Part shown: one piece after another, positions 43,876-51,984 of the stretch
Layout: every line of letters starts with the position of its first letter
How positions within the stretch are numbered: position 1 is the stretch's first letter
NCBI GenBank assembly: GCA_964462595.1
Contig: CAYWXM010000024.1
Span: 124,001 to 188,000, forward strand
Reading direction: 5' to 3'
DNA from: SURF-21 sp964462595
GTDB lineage: Bacteria > Actinomycetota > Geothermincolia > Geothermincolales > RBG-13-55-18
Length of the DNA stretch: 64,000 nucleotides
Notes under the pieces: model-generated
The model's input: only the letters and a program-made list of their open reading frames with translations
Databases searched by the model: none
Told to the model about the DNA's origin: nothing
Position numbers and translations under genes: made by a program

Positions 43876-45255
43876 ATGGAGGAAAGGATACTTGATTTCA
43901 TAAAAGGGCTGCGTGGGAGGGGGGTGTCCGTCTCCACCGCGGAGAGCATCGACGCCCTGGGGGCCGTGGCCGTGGTGGGTCTCCATGACCCCTTCACGTT
44001 CAAGGCCGCCTTGAAGGCGGCGGTGGTGAAGCGCAACCGTGATGCCCTCGTGTTCGAGGAGCTTTTCCCGCTGTATTTCTATGGCCTGGAGGTCGGGGGG
44101 GAGGCCGAAAACCTGGACGAAGAGCTTCTGGCCCGCCTGGAGGAGAGACTGCGCGAGTTCGCGCAAGGCGGGGAGGTCGATCCCATGCTGGCCCTGGTGC
44201 TCGAGGGGCGCAGCGGGGAATGGGAATCGTATATCCGCATGGCCGCGGGAGAGGTAGGGACGCAACAGATCGCGACCCGCATGCAGGTGGGCATGTACAC
44301 TCGCCGTATATTCGAGGTCTTTGACTGGGAGGAAATGGAAAAAGAGATGCGGGAACTCCTTAACCAGCTGCGCGAGGAGGGATGGAGCGAGGAGGACCTG
44401 CAGCGGGTGGAAGAGGCTTTCGCAGCGAACCGCGAGGCCCTGCGCAAGCAGGTGCGGCGCTACGTCGAGAGGGAACAGGCACGCAACGCCGACAAGGTAC
44501 CGAGCGCGGAGCGGGTGGAGAGGCTCATGAACCGGCCTTTCTCGGGGCTGGACGAGATCGAGCTGCAGCAGATGCGCAAGGCGGTGGACATACTGGCCAG
44601 GAAGCTGCGCAACAAGATCAACCTGCGAGAGAAGCAGCTGAAGCGCGGCAAACTGGACGTCAAGGCGACCCTGCGCAAGAACATGCAGCACGGCGGAGTC
44701 CCGTTCGAGCTCAAACTGAAGCACAAGAGGATGGAAAAGGCCGAACTCATGGTGCTCTGCGACATCTCTTCCTCGGTCGCCCGCGTCTCTCAGTTCATGC
44801 TGCAGTTCGTGTACACCATCCAGGATTGCCTGGCCAAAGTGCGCAGCTTCGTCTTCGTGGACGACCTTGGCGAGGTGACGGATTTTTTCCGCGACGAGGA
44901 TATCCAGAAAGGGGTGCGCCGCGCCCTCTCGGAGGCGGAGATCTCCTATAACGCCCGCAGCGATTTCGGGGAGGTATTCCAGACGTTTTGCGATCAGTAC
45001 CTGCAGGACGTCGGCTTCCGCACCTATATCATGGTCATCGGGGACGCCCGTAACAACTATAACGACCCCGGCATCAAGGCGCTGGAGAAGATGAGGGATC
45101 GCGCCAAGGGCATCATCTGGCTCAACCCGGAAACCAGGCCTTTCTGGGATACCGGGGACAGCGTCATGGGGGATTATCTGCCCTACTGCAAGGAAGTGCG
45201 CGTATGCCGGACCCTCAAGGACCTCGACGACACCGTGGGTTCGTTATTGTTGTAG
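43876..45255 (+). CDS. VWA-domain protein, CoxE-like
   Basis: 459 residues. The N-terminal two-thirds are charged helices; the C-terminal von Willebrand A-type domain carries the MIDAS motif DISSSVARVS and the conserved MVIGDARNNYNDPG block. It fits CoxE-like partners of MoxR/CoxD ATPases. Together they may form a metal- or complex-assembly chaperone, though no substrate complex is encoded here. No signal peptide or membrane segment is seen. Confidence 0.88.
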   Translation: MEERILDFIKGLRGRGVSVSTAESIDALGAVAVVGLHDPFTFKAALKAAVVKRNRDALVFEELFPLYFYGLEVGGEAENLDEELLARLEERLREFAQGGEVDPMLALVLEGRSGEWESYIRMAAGEVGTQQIATRMQVGMYTRRIFEVFDWEEMEKEMRELLNQLREEGWSEEDLQRVEEAFAANREALRKQVRRYVEREQARNADKVPSAERVERLMNRPFSGLDEIELQQMRKAVDILARKLRNKINLREKQLKRGKLDVKATLRKNMQHGGVPFELKLKHKRMEKAELMVLCDISSSVARVSQFMLQFVYTIQDCLAKVRSFVFVDDLGEVTDFFRDEDIQKGVRRALSEAEISYNARSDFGEVFQTFCDQYLQDVGFRTYIMVIGDARNNYNDPGIKALEKMRDRAKGIIWLNPETRPFWDTGDSVMGDYLPYCKEVRVCRTLKDLDDTVGSLLL

Positions 45256-45463
45256 GGGTTCTTCCTGCCCCGGGGTAGCGGTCTTCGCTGCAGGCTTCTT
45301 TTCCGGCCCGAGCCTGCCGGCCATCTTCCCGGGGCTCGCTGGTCCCCATACGGCAGGGGACCTCTCGCTGTCACTGATTCAGAACAGGACGGGGGTTGCA
45401 GCCGGGTTTATAATTGTTAGATGATTCTATGTTAACCGGGGATATACAGGTGTGGAGGTAATG

Positions 45464-46408
45464 ATGGAAGAGAAAGTCTTGGACGTAGTAGTGGTCGGGG
45501 GAGGTCCCGCGGGGCTTACGGCAGGCCTTTACCTGGCACGTGCCCGCATGGAAGCGGCCCTGATCGAAAAACAGCTTACCGGTGGCGCTCCTGCCCTCAC
45601 GGACAGGATAGAAAACTACCCCGGATTCCCCGAAGGTATAGCCGGTCCCGAGCTGGTGGAGCGCATGCGGCTTCAGGCGGAGAATTTCGGCTTGAACATA
45701 ATGACCTACAACGGCCTGGAAGGCCTGCGGGATGACGGGGAGATCAAGTACGTGACCACCACGGAGCAGGAAATAGCGACCCGGGCGGTGATCATGGCCA
45801 TGGGCATGCGGCCCGCCCCCCTGGACGTGCCGGGGGAGCAGGAATTCCAGGGCAAGGGGGTGTCCTACTGCGCCACCTGCGACGGCGCCTTTTTCAAGGA
45901 CGCAGTGGTGCTGGTGGTCGGAGGCGGCGGTTCCGCGGTATCCGAGGCGCTGTTCCTCACCCGCTTCGCAAGCAAGGTTATCCTGGTGCACCGGCGGGAC
46001 CGCCTGCGCGCGGCGGGGATACTCGAGGAGCGGGCGCGCGCCAATCCCAAGATGGAGCTGAAGCTCAAGAAGACCGTCAAGGAGATGAAGGGAGATAAGA
46101 CGCTCAGCAGCGTGGTGCTCATGGACGTGGATGATGGCAGCGAGGAAGAGGTCGAGGCAAGCGGGATCTTCCTTTACGTGGGCAACATCCCGAACACGGA
46201 GGCGATTAAAGGAACGGTGGACCTGGACGAAAACGGGTTCATCTCGGTGGACGAAACGCTCGAAACCAGCATGAAAGGCGTGTTTGCGGCTGGAGACGTG
46301 CGTACGGGAGCGGTGTGGCAGGTTGCGACTGCTGTAGGTGACGGGGCGAAGGCTTCGCAAAGGGCCCAGTTTTACGTGGAGAACATAAAGGGGACGGCCT
46401 ACATATAG
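45464..46408 (+). CDS. trxB: Thioredoxin reductase
   Basis: 314 residues from ATG 45464 (GGAGG is five bases upstream; ATG 45461 is the alternative). The FAD-binding motif is VVGGGPAGLTAG, the redox-active disulfide is CATCDG, the NADPH-binding region is VVGGGGSAVSEAL, and VFAAGDVR closes the FAD site. It reduces thioredoxin, encoded just downstream (trxA). A TATAAT occurs at 45409-45414 but without a good -35, so I do not call a promoter. Confidence 0.94.
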   Translation: MEEKVLDVVVVGGGPAGLTAGLYLARARMEAALIEKQLTGGAPALTDRIENYPGFPEGIAGPELVERMRLQAENFGLNIMTYNGLEGLRDDGEIKYVTTTEQEIATRAVIMAMGMRPAPLDVPGEQEFQGKGVSYCATCDGAFFKDAVVLVVGGGGSAVSEALFLTRFASKVILVHRRDRLRAAGILEERARANPKMELKLKKTVKEMKGDKTLSSVVLMDVDDGSEEEVEASGIFLYVGNIPNTEAIKGTVDLDENGFISVDETLETSMKGVFAAGDVRTGAVWQVATAVGDGAKASQRAQFYVENIKGTAYI

Positions 46409-46516
46409 ACCCGCAGAGGTTTGGCTTATTGACGGTACAGGCTGATAATGGTTTCATGAGTTGATAAAAGAATCGAGCGCGACAGAGCTCGGTTGCGAGA
46501 CAGGGAGGTGTGTTTG

Positions 46517-46843
46517 TTGGCGGGTAAGATCACAGAGGTAAACGACGACAACTTCGAACAAGAGGTGCTGAAGAGCGATATTCCTGCGCTTGTCGATTTC
46601 TGGGCTCCCTGGTGCGCCCCTTGCATCATGATGCAACCCGTACTGGAAGAGGCGGCATCGGAGTGGGACGGAAAAATCAAGATATGTAAGCTCAACGTTG
46701 ATGATGCCATGCAGGTAGCGCGTAGTTTCATGATCCAGTCCATCCCTACCATGATTCTCTTTGACAAGGGAGAGCCGGCAAAGAAGATCATAGGCGCGAG
46801 GCCGAAGAGGGCTTTCGCAGAGGAGTTCGAGAGCTGGCTTTGA
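46517..46843 (+). CDS. trxA: Thioredoxin
   Basis: 108 residues from TTG 46517, which has GGGAGG eight bases upstream; the longer frame from TTG 46493 is out of family length. The active site is WCAPC (FWAPWCAPC), with Ala in place of the usual Gly; the cis-Pro is in IPTMILF. It is a cytoplasmic reductant supplied by trxB, which lies directly upstream. Confidence 0.92.
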   Translation: MAGKITEVNDDNFEQEVLKSDIPALVDFWAPWCAPCIMMQPVLEEAASEWDGKIKICKLNVDDAMQVARSFMIQSIPTMILFDKGEPAKKIIGARPKRAFAEEFESWL

Positions 46844-46857
46844 GCGAGAGAGGGTAA

Positions 46858-47289
46858 ATGAAGATAGCCGTGATCGATGGCATGGGAGGTTCCATAGGTC
46901 ACCAGATAATCCTGGAATTGAGGAAAAGCCTGCCAGACGATACGGAGATAACCGCACTCGGGGCCAACGCAATTGCGACCGGGAACATGATGAGGGCACG
47001 CGCCAACCGCGGAGCCACGGGAGAGAACGCGGTGCACGTGTGCATCGGGGAGGTGGACGTGATCATGGGCAGCGTTTCCATCCTGGTGCCCAATTCCATG
47101 ATGGGTGAGCTGACTCCTGGAATGGCTACGGCCATATCCTCCGCGCCCGGACGCAAGGTGCTTCTGCCCCTCACGCACCCGCGTATCGAGATCATGGGGA
47201 CTTGTGATACTCCGCTCCCCAGGCTCATCGAACAGGCAGTGGAGCTGGTCAGAGAGATGAACGAAAGGGAAGGAGGCGGCGATGTGTGA
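46858..47289 (+). CDS. DUF3842 protein
   Basis: 143 residues, cytoplasmic. The family features IDGMGGSIG at the N-terminus, EITALGANAIAT, RGATGENAVHV and VPNSMMGELTP are all present. The glycine-rich start suggests a nucleotide- or cofactor-binding fold. DUF3842 is found in anaerobic Firmicutes and relatives with unknown role. It overlaps cooT by eight bases, so the two are almost certainly translationally coupled. Confidence 0.88.
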   Translation: MKIAVIDGMGGSIGHQIILELRKSLPDDTEITALGANAIATGNMMRARANRGATGENAVHVCIGEVDVIMGSVSILVPNSMMGELTPGMATAISSAPGRKVLLPLTHPRIEIMGTCDTPLPRLIEQAVELVREMNEREGGGDV

Positions 47290-47470
47290 GGCCGCGGTCT
47301 TCCTGGATAAGGAAGGCGAGCTCGAGAAGGTGATGGACGACGTGGTGGAGCTGAAACCCGAGGAAGGCAAGCTCCTGCTGGTCGACGTCTTCGGTGAGCA
47401 GAAACTCGTGTCGGCGAAGATAAGCCGGGTCGAGCTGATGGACCACCGCGTCATCCTGCGAGAAACCTGA
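47282..47470 (+). CDS. CooT-family nickel-binding protein
   Basis: 62 residues beginning MCEAAVFLDKEGE and ending in a short beta segment, the pattern of CooT. Cys2 in MCEA is the metal ligand in the characterised dimeric family. In CO-oxidising bacteria CooT supports nickel maturation of CO dehydrogenase; no CO dehydrogenase is visible in this window, so the nickel client is unknown. It follows DUF3842 in the thioredoxin cluster. Confidence 0.85.
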   Translation: MCEAAVFLDKEGELEKVMDDVVELKPEEGKLLLVDVFGEQKLVSAKISRVELMDHRVILRET

Positions 47471-47522
47471 CCTTAGCGCTAAATGACAAAGTGGCCGGCG
47501 AAGAACGAAGGGGGTTGTGACA

Positions 47523-48023
47523 ATGGTGGAATCTTTGCTCAAGGACGTGGTCGTATACGAGGTTGAAGGCGGGGCCGCTTGGGGGATAATCCTGGGCTCG
47601 TTGCTGGCAGGGATCGTCTTTTATGTCCTCTCCGCATGGCTGCTGTACCGGATAGGCAAGAGGTTTGGCTACCAGAACAGCTGGTATGCCTGGGTGCCTA
47701 TCCTGAACATGTGGATGATGACCGAGCTGGCCGGACGGGACGCGACCTTCTTTATAATCCTTCTCCTGGGGACTTTCCTTTGCGGGATCGTCGGCTTCGT
47801 GATGATGATCATGCTGTGGATGGATATCGCGGAGAAATGCGGTAAGGAGCGCTGGTATGGCATCCTCATGATCATACCCATAGTAAACTGGTTTATCATG
47901 TACAGCCTGGGGAGCGGTCCCGCGATACAATACCAGTCGTCAGGGTATCCCGGGCAGTATGGCCCGCCCCCCCAAGGCCCGCAACCGCCATATAACCCGC
48001 CCCCACCGCCGCCGCAACAGTAG
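47523..48023 (+). CDS. DUF5684-like membrane protein with proline-rich tail
   Basis: 166 residues from ATG 47523. Four hydrophobic segments are seen between residues ~15 and 130: GIILGSLLAGIVFYVLSAW, then two close ones around a WYAWVPILNMW motif, and the fourth near WYGILMIIPIVNWFIM. The C-terminal ~35 residues are rich in Pro, Gly, Gln and Tyr and probably disordered. I am fairly but not fully sure of the DUF5684 family assignment. It precedes an intrinsic terminator. Confidence 0.7.
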   Translation: MVESLLKDVVVYEVEGGAAWGIILGSLLAGIVFYVLSAWLLYRIGKRFGYQNSWYAWVPILNMWMMTELAGRDATFFIILLLGTFLCGIVGFVMMIMLWMDIAEKCGKERWYGILMIIPIVNWFIMYSLGSGPAIQYQSSGYPGQYGPPPQGPQPPYNPPPPPPQQ

Positions 48024-48042
48024 TAAGCATCGAGCAAAAGAC

Positions 48043-48073
48043 AACCCCGCCGGGACGAAACGGCGGGGTTTTT
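48043..48073 (+). terminator. Rho-independent terminator after the trxB-cooT group
   Basis: A ten-base stem AACCCCGCCG / CGGCGGGGTT (48043-48052 and 48061-48070) with an eight-base loop, followed by TTT. On the minus strand the run AAAAA is absent, so it serves the rightward genes. It separates them from the convergent activase gene. Confidence 0.85.
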
Positions 48074-48155
48074 CCGCGGCGGGGCGAATGGTATCGGAGA
48101 TCTGACCCGGTGGGTTACGGAAGTACAGCGCCGCCCGCCGGAAACGCGCTTCTCG

Positions 48156-49136
48156 CTAGACCGTAGTGGCGGTGGCCTTTACGCCCGGCAAGTCCAGTTC
48201 CCACTTGCCGCAGCGTCCGCCCCAGCGAGCCAGGACTTCGCCGCCCACCATGATCTTCACGATCTCGCAGTTGTTTGAACAGCCGTTACAGTTGAAGCTG
48301 GAGGTGTGGTAATCGATCTCGGTGACCTCGAAGCCCTTGAAATTAGTGACGGGCGGATTGAGTTCCTTCGCCAGCAGGGCGGCGCCGATGGCCCCCATCA
48401 CGCTGAAATGCTCGGGTATGATCACCTCGACCTTCAGAGCCTCCTCGAAGGCGCGCTTCATACCCACGTTGGCGGCCACTCCTCCCTGGAAGACTATGGG
48501 CGTTTCGAGCCTCTTCCCCTTGCCCAGGTTGTTGAGGTAGTTGCGCACCAGCGCTTCGCACAGGCCCAGGATAATGTTCTCCACGGGGTGGCCCACCTGC
48601 TGCTTGTGGATCATGTCCGACTCGGCGAAGACGGAGCAGCGGCCGGCGATCTGCACCCCGTTCTCGGCCTTCAGGGCGTAGTCGCCGAAGTCCTCGATGG
48701 GTATATCCAGGCGTGCGGCCTGGTGGTCCAGGAAGGAGCCGGTGCCTGCGGCGCAGACAGTGTTCATGGCGAAATCGACCACTATACCGTCGTGCAGGAT
48801 GATGATCTTGGAGTCCTGCCCCCCTATCTCCAGCACCGTGCGCACTTCGGGCACCACGTGCAGGGCGGCCACGGCATGGGCGGTGATCTCGTTTTTGACT
48901 ATGTCGGCGCCGACGATGATGCCGCTGAGATGGCGGGCGCTGCCGGTGGTTCCCGCTCCAAGCACCTCCACCGCGGGTGGGAGCTTGGACCCCAGTTCAC
49001 GCAGGCCGTCCTGGACGGCACGTATGGGCTGTCCCATGGTGCGCAGGTAAACGAATGCAGCCACCTCGCCGCTCTCTTCCAGCAGCACCAGGTTGGTGCT
49101 CACTGATCCCACGTCCACGCCGAGATAACCCCTCAA
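48156..49136 (-). CDS. BadF/BadG/BcrA/D-type ATPase (2-hydroxyacyl-CoA dehydratase activase)
   Basis: 326 residues in the ASKHA ATPase fold (VDVGSVSTNLVLL, GGQDSKIIIL). Cys128 (VCAAGTGSFLD) and Cys167 (GRCSVFAESD) match the [4Fe-4S]-cluster ligands of HgdC-type dimers, which inject an ATP-activated low-potential electron into the dehydratase or reductase. Unusually, the C-terminus holds an extra cluster-like set Cys283, Cys286, Cys290 and Cys309 (CNGCSNNC, GGRCG). TTG 49136 has GAGGAGG upstream. It is the last gene of the leftward cluster and also has a possible own promoter. Confidence 0.92.
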   Translation of the reverse strand: MRGYLGVDVGSVSTNLVLLEESGEVAAFVYLRTMGQPIRAVQDGLRELGSKLPPAVEVLGAGTTGSARHLSGIIVGADIVKNEITAHAVAALHVVPEVRTVLEIGGQDSKIIILHDGIVVDFAMNTVCAAGTGSFLDHQAARLDIPIEDFGDYALKAENGVQIAGRCSVFAESDMIHKQQVGHPVENIILGLCEALVRNYLNNLGKGKRLETPIVFQGGVAANVGMKRAFEEALKVEVIIPEHFSVMGAIGAALLAKELNPPVTNFKGFEVTEIDYHTSSFNCNGCSNNCEIVKIMVGGEVLARWGGRCGKWELDLPGVKATATTV

Positions 49137-49180
49137 GATATCCTCCTCGTTGTTGTGCGAGAGTTTCGATAACGCATTTT

Positions 49181-49209
49181 ATCTTATGTCCCCGCATGAT
49201 ATTTATCAA
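49181..49209 (-). promoter_or_regulatory. Candidate promoter for the activase gene
   Basis: On the minus strand TTGATA (49209-49204), 17 bases, TAAGAT (49186-49181). It lies within the 278-base gap after the dehydratase subunit, so the activase may also be expressed separately. A small hairpin at 49354-49371 precedes it. The match is moderate. Confidence 0.45.
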
Positions 49210-49414
49210 ACGATCACACGGTCCCGGCAGAGGTGGAACAGGCCGAGTGGGGGAGGAGATGGCTTTCTTACACGGGGGGTTATCCACCCGCAGGGAGCGG
49301 GCGAGCTGCTGGCCTTCCAGCGCACCGCACAGCCCCGGCCGGCAATTGCAGATGGCGAAGAAACGTTCGCCGGCCGCGTCCTTGAACCAGGCGGCGGGTA
49401 TGCTGCCCTGCTTC

Positions 49415-50860
49415 CTACTCTGCCGTACTTCCTTCCGCCGCCGACTTCTTCCCTTTCTTCGCGCGCCTGGGGGCGTTCTTTCTGGAGACCACGTGGTCTA
49501 TGAACAGGTCGATCTCCTCCTGGATCATGCTGGTAGGCAGGTGCCTCTTGTCGAAGGCGTCGCCCATCAGCAGCAGCGTGGGCACCTTCAGCTCCTTCAT
49601 CAGCTGTTTGCGGAAATACGATATAGCCCCCGCGGTATGCTTACAGGCGTGATGCCCGCAGTAGATGCAGGCGTCCGCGTCAAGGTCCTGTATGGCGTAC
49701 TTGATGTCCTCGACCCATTGTACGGAAATGGAGCTGGCCCCCATCTGCCTGGTCATGGGGAAATCGAAGGCGATCTGCGAGAGCCCGCGCAGCATGCTGT
49801 CCTTGGATGTCATATCCATCTCGGGGAAGTAATGGATGGCGAGGACGTCCCCGAGGATGCTGATCCCCTTCTTCTCCATCCAGGTGAAAAACCCGGCGAA
49901 GTCGAAGAGGAAGTAGATGTAGCCCATGTACACGCGCGCCACCTCGCGCCCGCCGGTGAAATCTCCCCGGGCCAGCCTCTCCTTGGCCACCTCGACCATC
50001 CTCTGCATGACGTCCACCGCCTCCTGCCTGCCCCACATCTGGGCCCTGGCCACCAGCAGGGTTATGTTGAACATGTTGGGAACCGGGCAGGGCTTGGCTT
50101 TTCTCAGCTCCCAGAGGTCGTAATAGGACCGCACGCACTCGTAGGATTTCTCCATCACCGCACGCAGCCTGTCCTCCTTGAGTTCCTCGCCGGCCCATTC
50201 CTCTATATCCGCGATCAACCTCTTGAGGTACTCGAAATAGAGCTCGCGCCCCCGCCTCGACTCGTCCACGGGCTTCTCCAGTATGAACTGGGGGATCCCC
50301 ATGTAGTCGGAGGCGAAGGCGTGTATCTTAGCGTTGGGGTTGCAGCTCCCGGGGGAATTGGAGACGATGGCGTCCGGCTTGAGGCCGGGCCCCGCCAGCA
50401 GCGAGGCCACGGCTATGGTGTTGGCGGAACAGAGAGAGTCGGGGAGCCCCAGGCCCATGGCGAAGTCCCAGAAACGCTCGCCCTGGCCGGCGCAGATGTT
50501 GGTGATCAGGCCGCCCACGATCTCGGTGCAGACGGGGAACACGGTCTCGAAGCCCCAGAGGATCTCCGGCGGGAAGGTGAAGGGGATGAAGACCAGCTTC
50601 TTCCCCGAGGCTTGCGCCGACTGGGCCTCCCTGAGGATCTCCATCAGCCTCTTGAACAGCAGTATCTCTACCTCCCGAGAGGATTCGAGCTCGAGCACGC
50701 CCAGGAAAGTGTTCTGCAGATCGGGAAAAGTGAAGTCCTTCGAGCCCTCGATCTCTTCGTCGCTGATCGTGTCGGGCAGCAGCGAGATCATGTCGAGTAT
50801 GCCCAGGGCACGCTCGAAGCCGTTCTCGCCGTCCCTCATCACGAACCCCTTGTCCATCAT
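49415..50860 (-). CDS. 2-hydroxyacyl-CoA dehydratase/benzoyl-CoA reductase-type subunit (HgdA/BcrB-like)
   Basis: 481 residues. The domain is recognised by VFIPFTFPPEILWGFETVFP, ICAGQGERFWDFAMGLGLP and IVSNSPGSCNPNAKIHAF, and the cysteines Cys in DSLCSAN, PGSCNPN and the HHACKHT region. Together with its partner it would hold a [4Fe-4S] cluster and reduce or dehydrate an acyl-CoA. A Lys-rich C-terminal tail follows. It starts in an ATGA overlap with the upstream subunit gene. The exact reaction cannot be told from sequence. Confidence 0.88.
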   Translation of the reverse strand: MMDKGFVMRDGENGFERALGILDMISLLPDTISDEEIEGSKDFTFPDLQNTFLGVLELESSREVEILLFKRLMEILREAQSAQASGKKLVFIPFTFPPEILWGFETVFPVCTEIVGGLITNICAGQGERFWDFAMGLGLPDSLCSANTIAVASLLAGPGLKPDAIVSNSPGSCNPNAKIHAFASDYMGIPQFILEKPVDESRRGRELYFEYLKRLIADIEEWAGEELKEDRLRAVMEKSYECVRSYYDLWELRKAKPCPVPNMFNITLLVARAQMWGRQEAVDVMQRMVEVAKERLARGDFTGGREVARVYMGYIYFLFDFAGFFTWMEKKGISILGDVLAIHYFPEMDMTSKDSMLRGLSQIAFDFPMTRQMGASSISVQWVEDIKYAIQDLDADACIYCGHHACKHTAGAISYFRKQLMKELKVPTLLLMGDAFDKRHLPTSMIQEEIDLFIDHVVSRKNAPRRAKKGKKSAAEGSTAE

Positions 50861-51984
50861 CTGACCTCACCCCCTATCCTCTCTATGAAGGCCTGCACCC
50901 TGGTCTTTATGCGGCCAAGGTCGGCCCTGGCGCTGTACTCCTTTTCCAGGATCAGCACCGGTATTCCGACCTTCTCCAGGTCCCTGTGGATCAGGACGGC
51001 GTCCACGCCGTGCAGGTCGCAGAACTTATTGTAGAGGACGATAGCCCCGTCAACCTTCGCCCTGCGGGCCGTCTCCATGATGAAATCCCTGCGCTTGTGG
51101 TACTCCGTGTACATGCGGGGACAGAAGAGATTGTCGAGATAGCTCGTGGCCAGGCGGTGTATGGGGGTTCCTTCCTCTTCGCGTACCTGGCAGAGGGCCC
51201 TGGTGCCGAAGCAGAGGGTGTCGGCAACCATCATGCCGCCGAGGTGCTCTATCTCCTCGAACCAGTCGATCTCGTCCGTGGCCGGGCCGCAGAGCATCAA
51301 CCTCACCGCCGGCCGCTCTCCCTTGGTCCCCTTTCTCTCCGCTATGAAACTCGACAGCAGTTCGTTGTAGTCCTCGCTGCGCATGGAGGTTCCGGTGACC
51401 ATCAGCGATATGGCCTCGCTCCCGCTGACCACCGGTTCGTCGAGTTCCCTCAACTCGCACAGTTCCCTCCACCTGGCCCTGGTCTCCTCCCTCGCTTCCA
51501 TTGCCCGCTCCAGTTTCTCGTCGCTTATCTCGACGGAGAAATGCTCGGCCAGGTGATCCCTCAGCAGGTCGAGTTCCCCCTCGAAATAGGCCAGAGAGTC
51601 GTCGCGGAAGAAGTGGGGTATTTTCAGGTAGTGGAAGAAATCCGGGTTCACGTTGTGCTGCCAGTTCTCGTACATGGTCCGCATATGATCGCAGCCGTTG
51701 TTCTCCAGCAGACCGTCCAGGAAGTCGTAAGTGCCGTCCAGGCCCAGCTGCAGGCAGGAGCGGCAGAAAGAGCAGTTGAACAAGGACAACTCACCATCCG
51801 CGAGCTCCGTCTCCGTATGCCCCAGGGCTACTATGCGGAAGGGGAGGATCCCCGCCGCCTCGATCAACTCCACGGGCGTACCGGCGCAGCTGTAGCCCAA
51901 TACCCTGCCGCCATCCTCCTTCCAGCGCTTGACGTAATCGTTGAATATGGCAGTCGGTTTTTGAAGGCTCATGGCTGCTTTCAT
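50857..51984 (-). CDS. 2-hydroxyacyl-CoA dehydratase/benzoyl-CoA reductase-type subunit (HgdB/BcrC-like)
   Basis: 375 residues from ATG 51984, which overlaps the upstream gene as ATGA; GTG 52023 would create a 43-base overlap. The signature GYSCAGTPVELIEAAGILPFR, the cysteine block FNCSFCRSCLQLG and the later IVLYNKFCDLHGVDA region place it in the D-subunit-like family that ligates a [4Fe-4S] cluster. It would pair with the 481-residue subunit and take electrons from the activase. Confidence 0.88.
   Translation of the reverse strand: MKAAMSLQKPTAIFNDYVKRWKEDGGRVLGYSCAGTPVELIEAAGILPFRIVALGHTETELADGELSLFNCSFCRSCLQLGLDGTYDFLDGLLENNGCDHMRTMYENWQHNVNPDFFHYLKIPHFFRDDSLAYFEGELDLLRDHLAEHFSVEISDEKLERAMEAREETRARWRELCELRELDEPVVSGSEAISLMVTGTSMRSEDYNELLSSFIAERKGTKGERPAVRLMLCGPATDEIDWFEEIEHLGGMMVADTLCFGTRALCQVREEEGTPIHRLATSYLDNLFCPRMYTEYHKRRDFIMETARRAKVDGAIVLYNKFCDLHGVDAVLIHRDLEKVGIPVLILEKEYSARADLGRIKTRVQAFIERIGGEVR

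Noticed and set aside
45409..45414. TATAAT before trxB as a promoter
   Set aside because: No -35 element at a suitable distance and no TG extension.
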